From Streptomyces rishiriensis (GTDB lineage: Bacteria; Actinomycetota; Actinomycetes; Streptomycetales; Streptomycetaceae), in contig NZ_JAUSWV010000002.1 of assembly GCF_030815485.1 (NCBI RefSeq), positions 1,550,001-1,614,000 on the forward strand: DNA of 64,000 bases, given 5' to 3'. This document shows positions 9,615-17,419 of this stretch, piece after piece (within the stretch, counting starts at the first letter, position 1; every line of letters starts with the position of its first letter). Below the pieces are notes generated by a model. That model was not told the DNA's origin. It did not search any database and worked only from the letters and a program-made list of their open reading frames with translations. The translations under genes and the position numbers were made by a program.

Positions 9615-9741
9615 GCGCACTGCCTCCCATCCGGACTTTAACCGTCGGTCCAGGAATTCCACCTGGTCAACCGGTCACTGGAAGCGACCGGGTCGCGGAC
9701 TGTAACCGCCGGTTCGGACTTTCACCGACCCCGGAGTGCGC
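9615..9741 (-). promoter_or_regulatory. FMN riboswitch (RFN element)
   Basis: On the minus strand the closing stem pairs GCGCACT (9741-9735) with AGTGCGC (9621-9615). Between them run the conserved RFN blocks GGTCGGTGAAAGTCC, ACCGGCGGTTACAGTCC, CAGGTGGAATTCCTG, ACCGACGGTTAAAGTCC and GGATGGGAGGCAGT. This is the FMN-sensing aptamer. It heads the rib operon 148 nt before ribE, and that leader contains further hairpins, including TGCC-cgaaga-GGCA immediately before the ribE ribosome-binding site. FMN is therefore expected to lower expression of ribE-ribM-ribBA-ribH. Confidence 0.95.
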
Positions 9742-9795
9742 TGCTTTGGTTTACAGGGCCAGTGTGCCACGCCGGGTACACGTCCATACAGGTGA

Positions 9796-9824
9796 AAGAT
9801 GTGGGGTGGCTCACAGGTCGTCAA
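9796..9824 (-). promoter_or_regulatory. Possible promoter of the rib operon
   Basis: A TTGACG -35 box lies at 9824-9819 on the minus strand. A weak -10-like CATCTT follows after 17 nt (9801-9796). Transcription from here would start about 50 nt before the FMN aptamer. The -35 is convincing and the -10 is poor. Confidence 0.35.
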
Positions 9825-9874
9825 TTCGGGTTGCGCCCTGCCCGGTTCGTGGCGGACCCCGCCCCACCCGGGAT

Positions 9875-9917
9875 TGGTCCATACCTATTGACGTACTGGT
9901 CTAGTCCTTTCTAGGGT
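9875..9917 (+). promoter_or_regulatory. Chitinase-type promoter with 12-bp direct repeats
   Basis: Two copies of a 12-mer, TGGTCCATACCT (9875-9886) and TGGTCTAGTCCT (9897-9908), start 22 bp apart. They flank a TTGACG -35 box at 9888-9893, with TAGGGT at 9912-9917 as a candidate -10. Streptomyces chitinase promoters carry such TGGTCCAGACCT direct repeats, and they overlap the DasR-site consensus ACTGGTCTAGACCA. No chitinase follows. The next gene is the NmrA-like reductase at 10117, about 200 nt away, with nothing recognisable in between. Confidence 0.6.
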
Positions 9918-10116
9918 CGGCGGAGTGCGGCCCGGCGGCGGTGACGACGGCCCTTGCCCGCCGTCGGGTCCCTTCGCTCGGGTCGACCGCCGCGCGATCC
10001 CGCAGGCGGACCCCGGGTGAGCTGCGGGACGTGCGAGCCCCGGCCAACCCGGACAAGCTTGACCGTCGGAGGACGTTCCGGTCGGGAGCGCCCGGTTTCC
10101 GAAGGGGCTGAACGGT

Positions 10117-10860
10117 ATGACCACGATCCTCGTGACCGGCGGTACGGGAACTCTCGGCCGGCTCGTCACCGAACGGCTGCGGGCGGACGGGCACGAGGTA
10201 CGGGTACTGAGCCGGCACACCCAGCCGTACGCCGTCGACCTGCGCGAGGGCGGGCCCGGACTGGACGCGGCAGTCGCGGGCGTGGACACGATCGTGCACT
10301 GTGCGACCACTCCGCGCGGGGGCGACGAGCGGGCGGCCGCGAACCTGATCGCCGCGGCGCGGCAGGCGGGGGTACCCCACCTGCTCTACATCTCGATCGT
10401 CGGCGTCGACCGGGTGCCCTTCGGCTACTACAAGGCCAAGCTCGGTGTGGAGAAGCTGCTGGAGGAGTCGGGGCTCGGTTGGACGGTGCTGCGCGCGACC
10501 CAGTTCCACGACCTGCTGGTCCAGCTGTTCCAGGGGCTCGCCAAGGTACCCGTGATGGTGCTGCCCGCCGGGGTGAGCGACCAGCCGGTGGAGGTCGCGG
10601 AGGTCGCGGACCGGCTCGCGAAGCTGGCCGCGGGCGGGCCGGCCGGCCGGGTCGACGACCTGGGCGGGCCCGAGGTCCGCACCTTCGAGTCGCTGGCCCG
10701 CGCGTTCCTCAAGGCGAGCGGCCGGCGGTGCGCGGTGGTCAACGTGCCGCTGTGGGGCGCGGCCTACCGGGGCTTTCGCGAGGGCGGTCACCTGGCACCG
10801 GAGCACGCGGTGGGCAAGGGCACCTTCGAGGACTACCTGGCGACGCGCATCCGCCGCTAG
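10117..10860 (+). CDS. NmrA-like NAD(P)-binding oxidoreductase
   Basis: This 247-residue protein is an atypical short-chain dehydrogenase (NmrA/HSCARG-like). It has an N-terminal dinucleotide-binding motif TGGTGTLGRLV, a VDTIVHCATTP segment and YYKAKLGVEKLLEESGLGWTVLRATQFHD. The typical SDR catalytic Tyr-Lys pair may be represented by YYKAK, but members of this group often act as redox sensors, so the reaction is unknown. The ATG follows GAAGGGG. The stop TAG overlaps the stop of the convergent ROK gene in a shared CTAG. Confidence 0.8.
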   Translation: MTTILVTGGTGTLGRLVTERLRADGHEVRVLSRHTQPYAVDLREGGPGLDAAVAGVDTIVHCATTPRGGDERAAANLIAAARQAGVPHLLYISIVGVDRVPFGYYKAKLGVEKLLEESGLGWTVLRATQFHDLLVQLFQGLAKVPVMVLPAGVSDQPVEVAEVADRLAKLAAGGPAGRVDDLGGPEVRTFESLARAFLKASGRRCAVVNVPLWGAAYRGFREGGHLAPEHAVGKGTFEDYLATRIRR

Positions 10861-12116
10861 GTCGCGGGCACGCCCTGCGGCGCCTCGGCCCTGTGCGCCG
10901 CCGTCGCGAAGAGCTCCTCCTGGGCGGCGTCGCGGGCCGTCAGCAGCGCCCCGCGCAGCACCGCGCCGCCTCCCAGGAGGCCGGCGCGCACCTCCGTGGG
11001 CAGCGGCGCCATCCGCCGGAGCCGCCGTGCCACCCGGCTCGCGAGCGCCTCCCCGCCGGCCTGTCCGACCTCCCCGCCGAGGACCACACAGCCGGGGTCG
11101 AGGACGGCGACGACGGACGCCGCGCCCAGGGCGAGACGGTCGGCCAGGGCGTCGAGGAAACCGGCGGCGGCACCCGCGTCCGGCGCGTCCACCGCCGCCC
11201 GCACCAGCGCCGCCGCCACCGGCTCGCCGGAACGCGCGTGCGCCGTCAGCCCGTACTCCCCCGCCAGCGCGGCGACCGCCGCCGAGCCGGCCAGCGAGTG
11301 GAAGCCGCCCTCGCAGTCCGTCGCCGAGGGCAGGCCGTTCGTTCCGGGGACCGGCAGGAAGCCGATCTCGCCGGTGCCGCCGGAGGCGCCGCGGCGCAGT
11401 GCGCCGTCGAGGACGACCGCCGCGCCGGTGCCGTGGCCCAGCCACAGCAGGACGAAGGTGTCACGGTCCCGTGCGGCACCCTCACGCTGCTCGGCCAGGG
11501 CGGCGAGATTGGTCTCGTTCTCGACGTGCGCGTGAGCGTCCGGGAAGCGCTCCTGCAGCGCGGCCACCAGGCGGCGGTGCCATGCGGGCAGGCCGCTGGA
11601 GTCGCGCAGTTCGCCGCTGGCGGGGTCGATCAGCCCGGGCGCGCCGATGCCGAGGGTGTGCAGCCGTCCCCACGCCCGGCGGCCCCCGTGCGAGGGCTTC
11701 CCCGTGACCTCGGCCTCCTTCACCGCGCGTTCGACCAGCGAGACCGCCTGTTCCACGGCCGTGCCGGTGCCCGTGTCGCCGCCGATCGGCACGGACGCCT
11801 CGGCGAGCACCCGGCCGACGAGGTCCGAGACGAGCACCGTGACCCCCTCCGTGCGGACGTCCAGGGCGGCCAGCAGGGCGCGGTCGGCGACGATTCCGTA
11901 GAGCTTGGCGTTCGGCCCGCGGCGCTGCTCTCCCGCCTCACCGACCACCTCGATCAGACCGGAGGCGGTGAGGCGTTCGACGAGGTCGGCCACCGAAGGG
12001 CGGGACAGGCCGGTCAGCTGCTTCAACTGCCCTGCCGTCAATGGGCCTTCGTGCTGGAGCAGCCGGAGGGCGAGCCGGTCGTTGATGGCCCGGGCGGTGC
12101 TCGGGGATGCGGGCAT
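10857..12116 (-). CDS. ROK-family transcriptional regulator
   Basis: This 419-residue protein has an N-terminal winged helix-turn-helix (LTAGQLKQLTGLSRPSVADLVERL, about residues 25-55) followed by a ROK/ASKHA sugar-kinase-like domain with LGIGAPGLID and LLWLGHGTGAAVV. The usual ROK zinc-binding cysteine cluster (CxCGxxGC) is only partly present (ATDCEGGFHS). It is divergent from an MFS exporter, and the intergenic region carries a strong inverted repeat, so it probably represses that gene and itself in response to a sugar. Confidence 0.88.
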   Translation of the reverse strand: MPASPSTARAINDRLALRLLQHEGPLTAGQLKQLTGLSRPSVADLVERLTASGLIEVVGEAGEQRRGPNAKLYGIVADRALLAALDVRTEGVTVLVSDLVGRVLAEASVPIGGDTGTGTAVEQAVSLVERAVKEAEVTGKPSHGGRRAWGRLHTLGIGAPGLIDPASGELRDSSGLPAWHRRLVAALQERFPDAHAHVENETNLAALAEQREGAARDRDTFVLLWLGHGTGAAVVLDGALRRGASGGTGEIGFLPVPGTNGLPSATDCEGGFHSLAGSAAVAALAGEYGLTAHARSGEPVAAALVRAAVDAPDAGAAAGFLDALADRLALGAASVVAVLDPGCVVLGGEVGQAGGEALASRVARRLRRMAPLPTEVRAGLLGGGAVLRGALLTARDAAQEELFATAAHRAEAPQGVPAT

Positions 12117-12178
12117 GGCGGGAATCCTCCCATGGCCGAGGGGCCCGGTCGGGTGGCCGCCGACCGTCGGCCTCTATT

Positions 12179-12199
12179 TATCAGGCAGGGTTCCTGATA
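12179..12199. promoter_or_regulatory. Inverted repeat, likely ROK operator
   Basis: A perfect repeat TATCAGG-N7-CCTGATA sits between the divergent ROK regulator (start 12116) and the MFS gene (start 12251). It lies in an A/T-rich patch that stands out from its surroundings. Position and symmetry fit a binding site for the adjacent dimeric regulator. Confidence 0.6.
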
Positions 12200-12250
12200 G
12201 TTTACGACGGCATCGCGACGACGCGGCGCGGATCCGGAAGGGACGGGAGA

Positions 12251-13471
12251 ATGAGCGGAGTGGACGAAGTGATCCACGCACCGTCGGAGGTCCGGCGCGC
12301 GCGGTACGCCGTGGCGGCCGTCTTCGCCGTGCACGGCGCGGTCACCGGTTCGTTCGCCACCCGGGTGCCCTGGATCCAGGACCACGCCGACGTGTCCACC
12401 GGACAGCTCGGGTTCGCGCTCGCCTTCACGGCGTTCGGCGCGGCCTGCGCGATGCCGCTGGCCGGCTCGATCACCCATCGCTTCGGCAGCCGCGCGGCCC
12501 TGCGCGGACTGCTCGCGCTGTGGACGCTGTCGCTGACGCTGCCCGCCATCGCCCCGAACCTGCTGACGCTCTGCCTGGCGATGTTCGCGTACGGCGCGAG
12601 CGCGGGCATGGCCGACGTCGCGATGAACGCCCTGGGCGTCGAGGTGGAGCGGCTGCTCGACAAGTCGATCATGTCGGGGCTGCACGGCATGTGGAGCGCG
12701 GGCGCCCTGATCGGCTCGGCCGGCGGGACGCTCGCCGCGCACCTGGGCGCGGACGCGCGCGTGCACCACGTGCTGGCGGCGGCCGTCCTCACCCTGCTCG
12801 GTCTGCTGGCCTGCCGGTGGGTGCTGGATCTGCGGCCCGCCGAGGACGAGGAGCCGCCCCCGCGGTTCGCGCTGCCGCCCCGCTCGGCGCTGCTGATCGG
12901 CGCGGTCGGCTTCTGCGCGGTGTTCGCGGAGGGCGCGAGCCTGGACTGGTCGGCCGTCTACCTGCGCAACCAGCTCGACTCGTCGGCCGGGGCGGCGGCG
13001 GCCTGTACGACCGGCTTCATGTTCACGATGGCGGTGGCCCGGATCGCGGGCGACGTGGTGGTGAACCGGTTCGGCGCGGTGCTCACCGTCCGGGCGGGGG
13101 GCGTCCTCGCCGCGCTGGGCGGCCTGCTGATCGTCTTCGCGGGCCACCCGGCGGTGGCGATGGGCGGGTTCGGGCTGATGGGGCTGGGCATCGCGGTCGT
13201 CGTGCCGCTCTGTTTCGCGGCGGCCGGCCACAGCGGACCGAACCCCAGCCAGGCCATCGCGGGCGTCGCGACGATCACCTACACCTCCGGCCTGATCGCC
13301 CCGAGCCTGCTCGGCGGGGTGGCGCAGGCGACCAGCCTCGTCGTGTCGTTCGGCGTGGTGACGGTGCTGGCGTTCGGGCTCGTGCTGTTCGCGGGTGTCC
13401 TGCGGGGCGGCGAACGGATCGGCGCGAAGGTCAGTCCGCAGGCCGCACCAGTGCCCGAGCCCCGGCCCTGA
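12251..13471 (+). CDS. MFS transporter
   Basis: This is a polytopic membrane protein of 406 residues with about 12 predicted helices. It has an MFS-type loop (GSITHRFGSRAALR) between helices 2 and 3, and glycine-rich helices such as GMADVAMNALGVEVERL. The related group is annotated as sugar or drug exporters, and the substrate is unknown. The frame is open further upstream, but the ATG at 12251 has a GGGAGA ribosome-binding site and leaves room for the operator. It is divergent from the ROK regulator. Its last 41 nt overlap the convergent thioesterase gene. Confidence 0.85.
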   Translation: MSGVDEVIHAPSEVRRARYAVAAVFAVHGAVTGSFATRVPWIQDHADVSTGQLGFALAFTAFGAACAMPLAGSITHRFGSRAALRGLLALWTLSLTLPAIAPNLLTLCLAMFAYGASAGMADVAMNALGVEVERLLDKSIMSGLHGMWSAGALIGSAGGTLAAHLGADARVHHVLAAAVLTLLGLLACRWVLDLRPAEDEEPPPRFALPPRSALLIGAVGFCAVFAEGASLDWSAVYLRNQLDSSAGAAAACTTGFMFTMAVARIAGDVVVNRFGAVLTVRAGGVLAALGGLLIVFAGHPAVAMGGFGLMGLGIAVVVPLCFAAAGHSGPNPSQAIAGVATITYTSGLIAPSLLGGVAQATSLVVSFGVVTVLAFGLVLFAGVLRGGERIGAKVSPQAAPVPEPRP

Positions 13472-13889
13472 AGGCATCGCTCCACGGCGTGGGACGCAGG
13501 GTGGCCGCGTCGATCCGCACCAGGACGCGGGCGCCCCGCGCGTACGTCGTGGCTCCGTCGGCCGAGCAGAACCGGAAACCGTACGTGAGCCCCGTGGTCC
13601 CGAGCCGGTCCAGCCAGAGGTGGACGGCGTACGAACCGGTACGGGTGACCGGGGCCTCGTAACCGATCAGCAGCTCCTTGACGACGTTGCACGCATCCCC
13701 GGCGCCGGCCCAGTCGCCCTCGAAGCGGACCCCGTGGACCTGCCAGAACTCGGTCCAGGCCCGCTCGACGAGCAGCGGGTAGCGGGCGTTGTGCAGCATG
13801 CCCAGCGCGTCCAGATCGTCGAAGTGGACGGTGACGGGCATGAGCCGGCCGTACGACACAGCGGGGGCGATCGGGGCTTCGGTGGTCAC
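13431..13889 (-). CDS. Acyl-CoA thioesterase-like hotdog protein
   Basis: The product is about 152 residues, a single hotdog-fold (4HBT-type) protein. It shows the family start VTVHFDDLDALGMLHNARYPLLVERAW, where Asp and the HN pair resemble the 4-hydroxybenzoyl-CoA thioesterase active site. It presumably hydrolyses an acyl-CoA, and the substrate is unknown. The GTG at 13889 is preferred because AGGAG lies 8 nt upstream; an in-frame ATG at 13970 would add 27 poorly conserved-looking residues. The 3' end overlaps the MFS gene tail to tail. Confidence 0.75.
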   Translation of the reverse strand: MTTEAPIAPAVSYGRLMPVTVHFDDLDALGMLHNARYPLLVERAWTEFWQVHGVRFEGDWAGAGDACNVVKELLIGYEAPVTRTGSYAVHLWLDRLGTTGLTYGFRFCSADGATTYARGARVLVRIDAATLRPTPWSDAFRAGARALVRPAD

Positions 13890-14028
13890 GGCTGGGGCTC
13901 CTGTGCAGGGATGAGGTGCGTGTACGGGGAAACCACCCTCATCGTACGGGGTGCCTAAGCGGTCGCTCACCCTCCGGTTTCACGTGAGAATGGTCCGGAC
14001 ATCCGCACGAGGAAAGCGAATCCGCACC

Positions 14029-15408
14029 ATGGATCTTGGCGTCCGCTGGAAACTGCACGGCGACGGACGCACCCCGGCGCCCGGCGCGGTGGTCCGTCCC
14101 GACGAGCGGCTCTCCTGGCCCCGCACGGTGGGGCTCGGCGCCCAGCACGTGGTGGCGATGTTCGGGGCATCCTTCGTCGCACCCGTGCTCATGGGCCTCG
14201 ACCCCAACCTCGCCATCATGATGTCCGGCGTCGCGACCGTGATCTTCCTGCTCGCGACCCGCGGCCGGGTGCCCAGCTACCTCGGGTGCTCGCTGTCCTT
14301 CGTGGGCGTGGCCGCGGTCATCCGGGCACAGGGCGGGACGAGCGCCACGGTCACCGGCGCGGTGTTCGTCGTCGGGGTCGCGCTGTTCCTCGTCGGACTG
14401 GCCGTGCAGCGGTTCGGGGCGCGGATCATCCACGCCGCGATGCCGCCGATGGTGACGGGCGCGGTCGTGATGCTCATCGGCTTCAACCTCGCCCCGGTCA
14501 CCGCGACCACCTACTGGCCGCAGGACCAGTGGACGGCCCTGCTGGTCATGGCGTTCACCGCGATGGCGGTGGTCTGCCTGCGCGGATTCTGGTCCCGTAT
14601 CGCGATCTTCCTCGGCCTCGTCTTCGGCTACGGCGTCTCGTGGGCGTTCGACCGGATCTTCGGCCGGATCCACTCCGCCGACGCGAGCGGCAAGGTCACC
14701 GACCACTGGCGGCTCGACCTGTCCGCCGTCGCTCACGCGGACTGGATCGGACTGCCGTCGTTCCACGGCCCGTCCTTCGAGTGGTCGGCGATCCTCGTGG
14801 CGCTCCCGGTCGTCATCGCACTGGTCGCGGAGAACGCGGGGCACGTCAAGGCGGTCGGCGAGATGACCGGCGACGACCTGGACGACCGGCTCGGCACGGC
14901 GATCTCCGCCGACGGCGTCGGCTCGATGCTGTCCACGGCGGTGGGCGGTCCGCCCAACACCACGTACTCCGAGAACATCGGCGTGATGGCCGCCACCCGG
15001 GTGTACTCGACAGCCGCCTACTGGGCCGCCGCCGGGTTCGCCCTCCTCTTCGGCCTGTGCCCGAAGTTCGGCGCGGTCGTCGCCGCGATCCCCGGCGGGG
15101 TGCTCGGCGGGATCACCGTCATCCTCTACGGCATGATCGGCCTGCTCGGCGCGCAGATCTGGATCACCGCCGGGGTCGACCTGCGCAACCCGCTGAACCT
15201 GGTGCCGGCCGCGGCGGGCATCATCATCGGCGTCGGCAACGTCGGTCTGGAGTTCACCGACACCTTCTCGCTGAGCGGCATCGCGCTCGGCACGGTCGTC
15301 GTCATCACCGGCTACCACGCGCTGCGCGCGTTCGCGCCCGCCCATCTCAAGGAGGCGCGGCCCCTGCTGGACGAGGGGACCAGCAGCTACGACGAGGCCA
15401 GCTCGTAG
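14029..15408 (+). CDS. NCS2 uracil/xanthine permease
   Basis: This is a membrane transporter of about 459 residues in the nucleobase-cation symporter-2 (UraA/PbuX) family. It shows LGAQHVVAMFGASFVAPVLMG near the N-terminus, LVAENAGHVKAVGEMTG (the conserved carboxylate of helix 8) and GGPPNTTYSENIGVMAATRV (helix 10 motif). The GGPPNTTYSEN form resembles uracil permeases. The ATG at 14029 is preceded by GAGGAAAG; an ATG at 13990 is in frame too. The last 22 nt overlap the convergent glycosidase gene. Confidence 0.9.
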   Translation: MDLGVRWKLHGDGRTPAPGAVVRPDERLSWPRTVGLGAQHVVAMFGASFVAPVLMGLDPNLAIMMSGVATVIFLLATRGRVPSYLGCSLSFVGVAAVIRAQGGTSATVTGAVFVVGVALFLVGLAVQRFGARIIHAAMPPMVTGAVVMLIGFNLAPVTATTYWPQDQWTALLVMAFTAMAVVCLRGFWSRIAIFLGLVFGYGVSWAFDRIFGRIHSADASGKVTDHWRLDLSAVAHADWIGLPSFHGPSFEWSAILVALPVVIALVAENAGHVKAVGEMTGDDLDDRLGTAISADGVGSMLSTAVGGPPNTTYSENIGVMAATRVYSTAAYWAAAGFALLFGLCPKFGAVVAAIPGGVLGGITVILYGMIGLLGAQIWITAGVDLRNPLNLVPAAAGIIIGVGNVGLEFTDTFSLSGIALGTVVVITGYHALRAFAPAHLKEARPLLDEGTSSYDEASS

Positions 15409-16547
15409 GCGTACGACGGGCTGAACTCACCGGCCGCGCCCTTGCAGCCGTCCGACTCCCCCGGCAGTTTCACCCACAGATAGGCGTCGATCCGGGCCTG
15501 CCCGGTCCGGAAGGTGGGGGCCTGTCCGATGCTCCGCCCGTCCGGGTCGCACCACTCACCGCCAAAAGGCGCGCCGTTGCCGTTACGGCTGGTGTCGATG
15601 ACGGCGCCGAGTCCGGGCGGGCCGCCCAAAGCGTCCAGGACCCTGCGGTCGTAGGCGGCCTCGTCGGCCGTGCGGTGGAAGTTGGAGACGTTGCTGAAGA
15701 TGCCGTCGGAGGACGCGGCCGAGGCGGCGCCGGCCTGTCGCAGCAGCGCGGCCTGCTCGGCCGGGGCGTTCCAGCCGGAGTGTCCGGCGTCGTAGTAGAC
15801 CCGCGCCTTCGGGTTCGCCGCCTTCAGCACGCGTCCCGCGCGGGCCAGCGCGGCGAGCCGGTCGGCCCGCCCGGCCGCGTCGAGGCAGTCGGTCTGGGCT
15901 ATCGAGTCGGGCTCCAGGACGATCACGACCTCGCCGGAGCCGAGACCGGCGGCGAAAGCGTCGATCCAGCCCGCGTAGGCGTCGAGGTCGGGCGCCCCGC
16001 CCTCGGAGGCGCCGCCGCAGTCGCGGTCCGGGATCGCGTACGCCACGAGAACGGGCGCCCGGCCCTGACCGGCGGCGCCCGCCGTGACCGCGCGGACCCG
16101 TGAGGCGAGGGTGGCGGGGGCGTACTCGGTGAACCACACGGCCGCCGGCCGGCTCGCGATCCGGGACTCGATGACGGCGGTGCGCGGATCCGTCGGATGG
16201 GCGCGGACCCAGTCGAGGACCTGGGACTCGGGATGCCGGTAGAGGCTCGTGGTCACGGCGGCCGCCCCGGGTTCTCGCGCGGTGCGGCCGGGCGAGGGCG
16301 TCGGCCGCACCGTGGGGGCGGAGGCCGAGGGGGACCCGGACGGGGACGGCGGGCTCGCGGTCGACGGGGCCAGGAGCGTCGCGCTCGCCTTCGGGCGGGC
16401 CCGGTCGGCGCCGCGCGGGTCGTCGCCGTCGTCCCCGTCGCCGAGTGCGGTCAGCATCCCGGCCGCGGCGCCCAGGGCCACCACCACCGATGCGGCGCCG
16501 ACCATGACACTCCGCCGTCCGGCCCGTCGCTCACGTACGCCTCGCAC
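15387..16547 (-). CDS. Glycoside hydrolase family 6 (secreted endoglucanase-like)
   Basis: This 386-residue protein is exported or membrane-anchored. It has an Arg-rich N-terminus and one hydrophobic segment (about residues 15-35), a Ser/Pro/Thr-rich linker to about residue 95, and then a GH6 catalytic domain. GH6 marks are YAIPDRDCGG (catalytic acid region), VLEPDSIAQTDC, YYDAGHSGW, SNVSNFH, DTSRNGNG and WVKLPGESDGC. Activity on beta-1,4-glucan is predicted. No cellulose-binding module is present. The GTG start follows GGAGGGG. Confidence 0.88.
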   Translation of the reverse strand: MRGVRERRAGRRSVMVGAASVVVALGAAAGMLTALGDGDDGDDPRGADRARPKASATLLAPSTASPPSPSGSPSASAPTVRPTPSPGRTAREPGAAAVTTSLYRHPESQVLDWVRAHPTDPRTAVIESRIASRPAAVWFTEYAPATLASRVRAVTAGAAGQGRAPVLVAYAIPDRDCGGASEGGAPDLDAYAGWIDAFAAGLGSGEVVIVLEPDSIAQTDCLDAAGRADRLAALARAGRVLKAANPKARVYYDAGHSGWNAPAEQAALLRQAGAASAASSDGIFSNVSNFHRTADEAAYDRRVLDALGGPPGLGAVIDTSRNGNGAPFGGEWCDPDGRSIGQAPTFRTGQARIDAYLWVKLPGESDGCKGAAGEFSPSYAYELASS

Positions 16548-16647
16548 CGTGCTGTTCCCCTCCCGTGCGCCGGGCCCGTTCCCCCGATCCGGGGAAGCGT
16601 CGGGCCCGCCGGCACGCGGGCCAGCCTAGGACTGTCACCCTGCCCCC

Positions 16648-17385
16648 ATGCCGCAATCGGAACAGTTCACCGCTCCCGTCGAGCCAGGCCTCGGCACCGA
16701 CCGCACGGACCGCACGAGTGTCGACGACGTGCTCGCCCGGATGCGCGCCCTCGACGCGGCCCTGCCTCCCGGGGACGGCATCGCGGTCTTCAACGGCGTC
16801 TACCTCGCGGTGACCCAGGAGGTCGACCGGCGCATCGACACCGGCCGTTTCCCGGACGCGCGGGCCGCCACCACGCTGGACGTCCGGTTCGCGAAGCGCT
16901 ACCTGGACGCGGTGGACCCCGGGCCGGCCGACCGGCGGCCACCGGCCTGCTGGCGGCCGCTGCTCCAGTTCCGCCGCCATCCCGGCGTACGCCCGCTGCA
17001 GTTCGCGCTCGCGGGCATCAACGCGCACATCGGGCACGACCTCGCGCTCGCCGTCGTGGACGCCTGTCGTAGCCTCGGCTGCGAACCGGCCGAGCTGGAG
17101 GACGAGTTCGACCGTGTGGGCGAGCTGCTCGGCTCGCTGGAGGAACGCGTCCGCGAAGAGCTGATGCCGGGCCCCGACCTCTTGCAGATCGCCGACCCGC
17201 TCACCCACCTGCTCGGCTCCTGGAGCCTGGAACGCGCCCGGGACGCCACCTGGACGGCGGCCCGGGCCCTGTGGGCACTGCGCCGACTCCCCGACGTGGC
17301 CGAGGAGTTCACCGAACGCCTCGACACGGCCGTCGGCTTCGCGGGGCGCATGATGCTCACGCCGCTGCCGGCCCTCGTGCTCTGA
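16648..17385 (+). CDS. DUF5995 family protein
   Basis: This is a 245-residue, probably soluble and largely helical protein of unknown function. The conserved parts are GIAVFNGVYLAVTQEV, the stretch around LDVRFAKRYLDAVD, and LQFALAGINAHIGHDLALAV, whose histidines suggest a metal or catalytic site. These match the DUF5995 pattern common in actinobacteria. No clear ribosome-binding site precedes the ATG at 16648. It stands alone between the divergent GH6 gene and the convergent davB-like gene. Confidence 0.7.
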   Translation: MPQSEQFTAPVEPGLGTDRTDRTSVDDVLARMRALDAALPPGDGIAVFNGVYLAVTQEVDRRIDTGRFPDARAATTLDVRFAKRYLDAVDPGPADRRPPACWRPLLQFRRHPGVRPLQFALAGINAHIGHDLALAVVDACRSLGCEPAELEDEFDRVGELLGSLEERVREELMPGPDLLQIADPLTHLLGSWSLERARDATWTAARALWALRRLPDVAEEFTERLDTAVGFAGRMMLTPLPALVL

Positions 17386-17419
17386 GACCTCCCGCGGTGC
17401 GGTCCCGAGCGGCGCGGCC

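Noticed and set aside
15387..15408. 22-nt tail-to-tail overlap of the permease and GH6 genes, possibly a wrong stop call
   Set aside because: Both C-termini look natural (SYDEASS and SYAYELASS), and convergent overlaps of this size are common in compact Streptomyces chromosomes.
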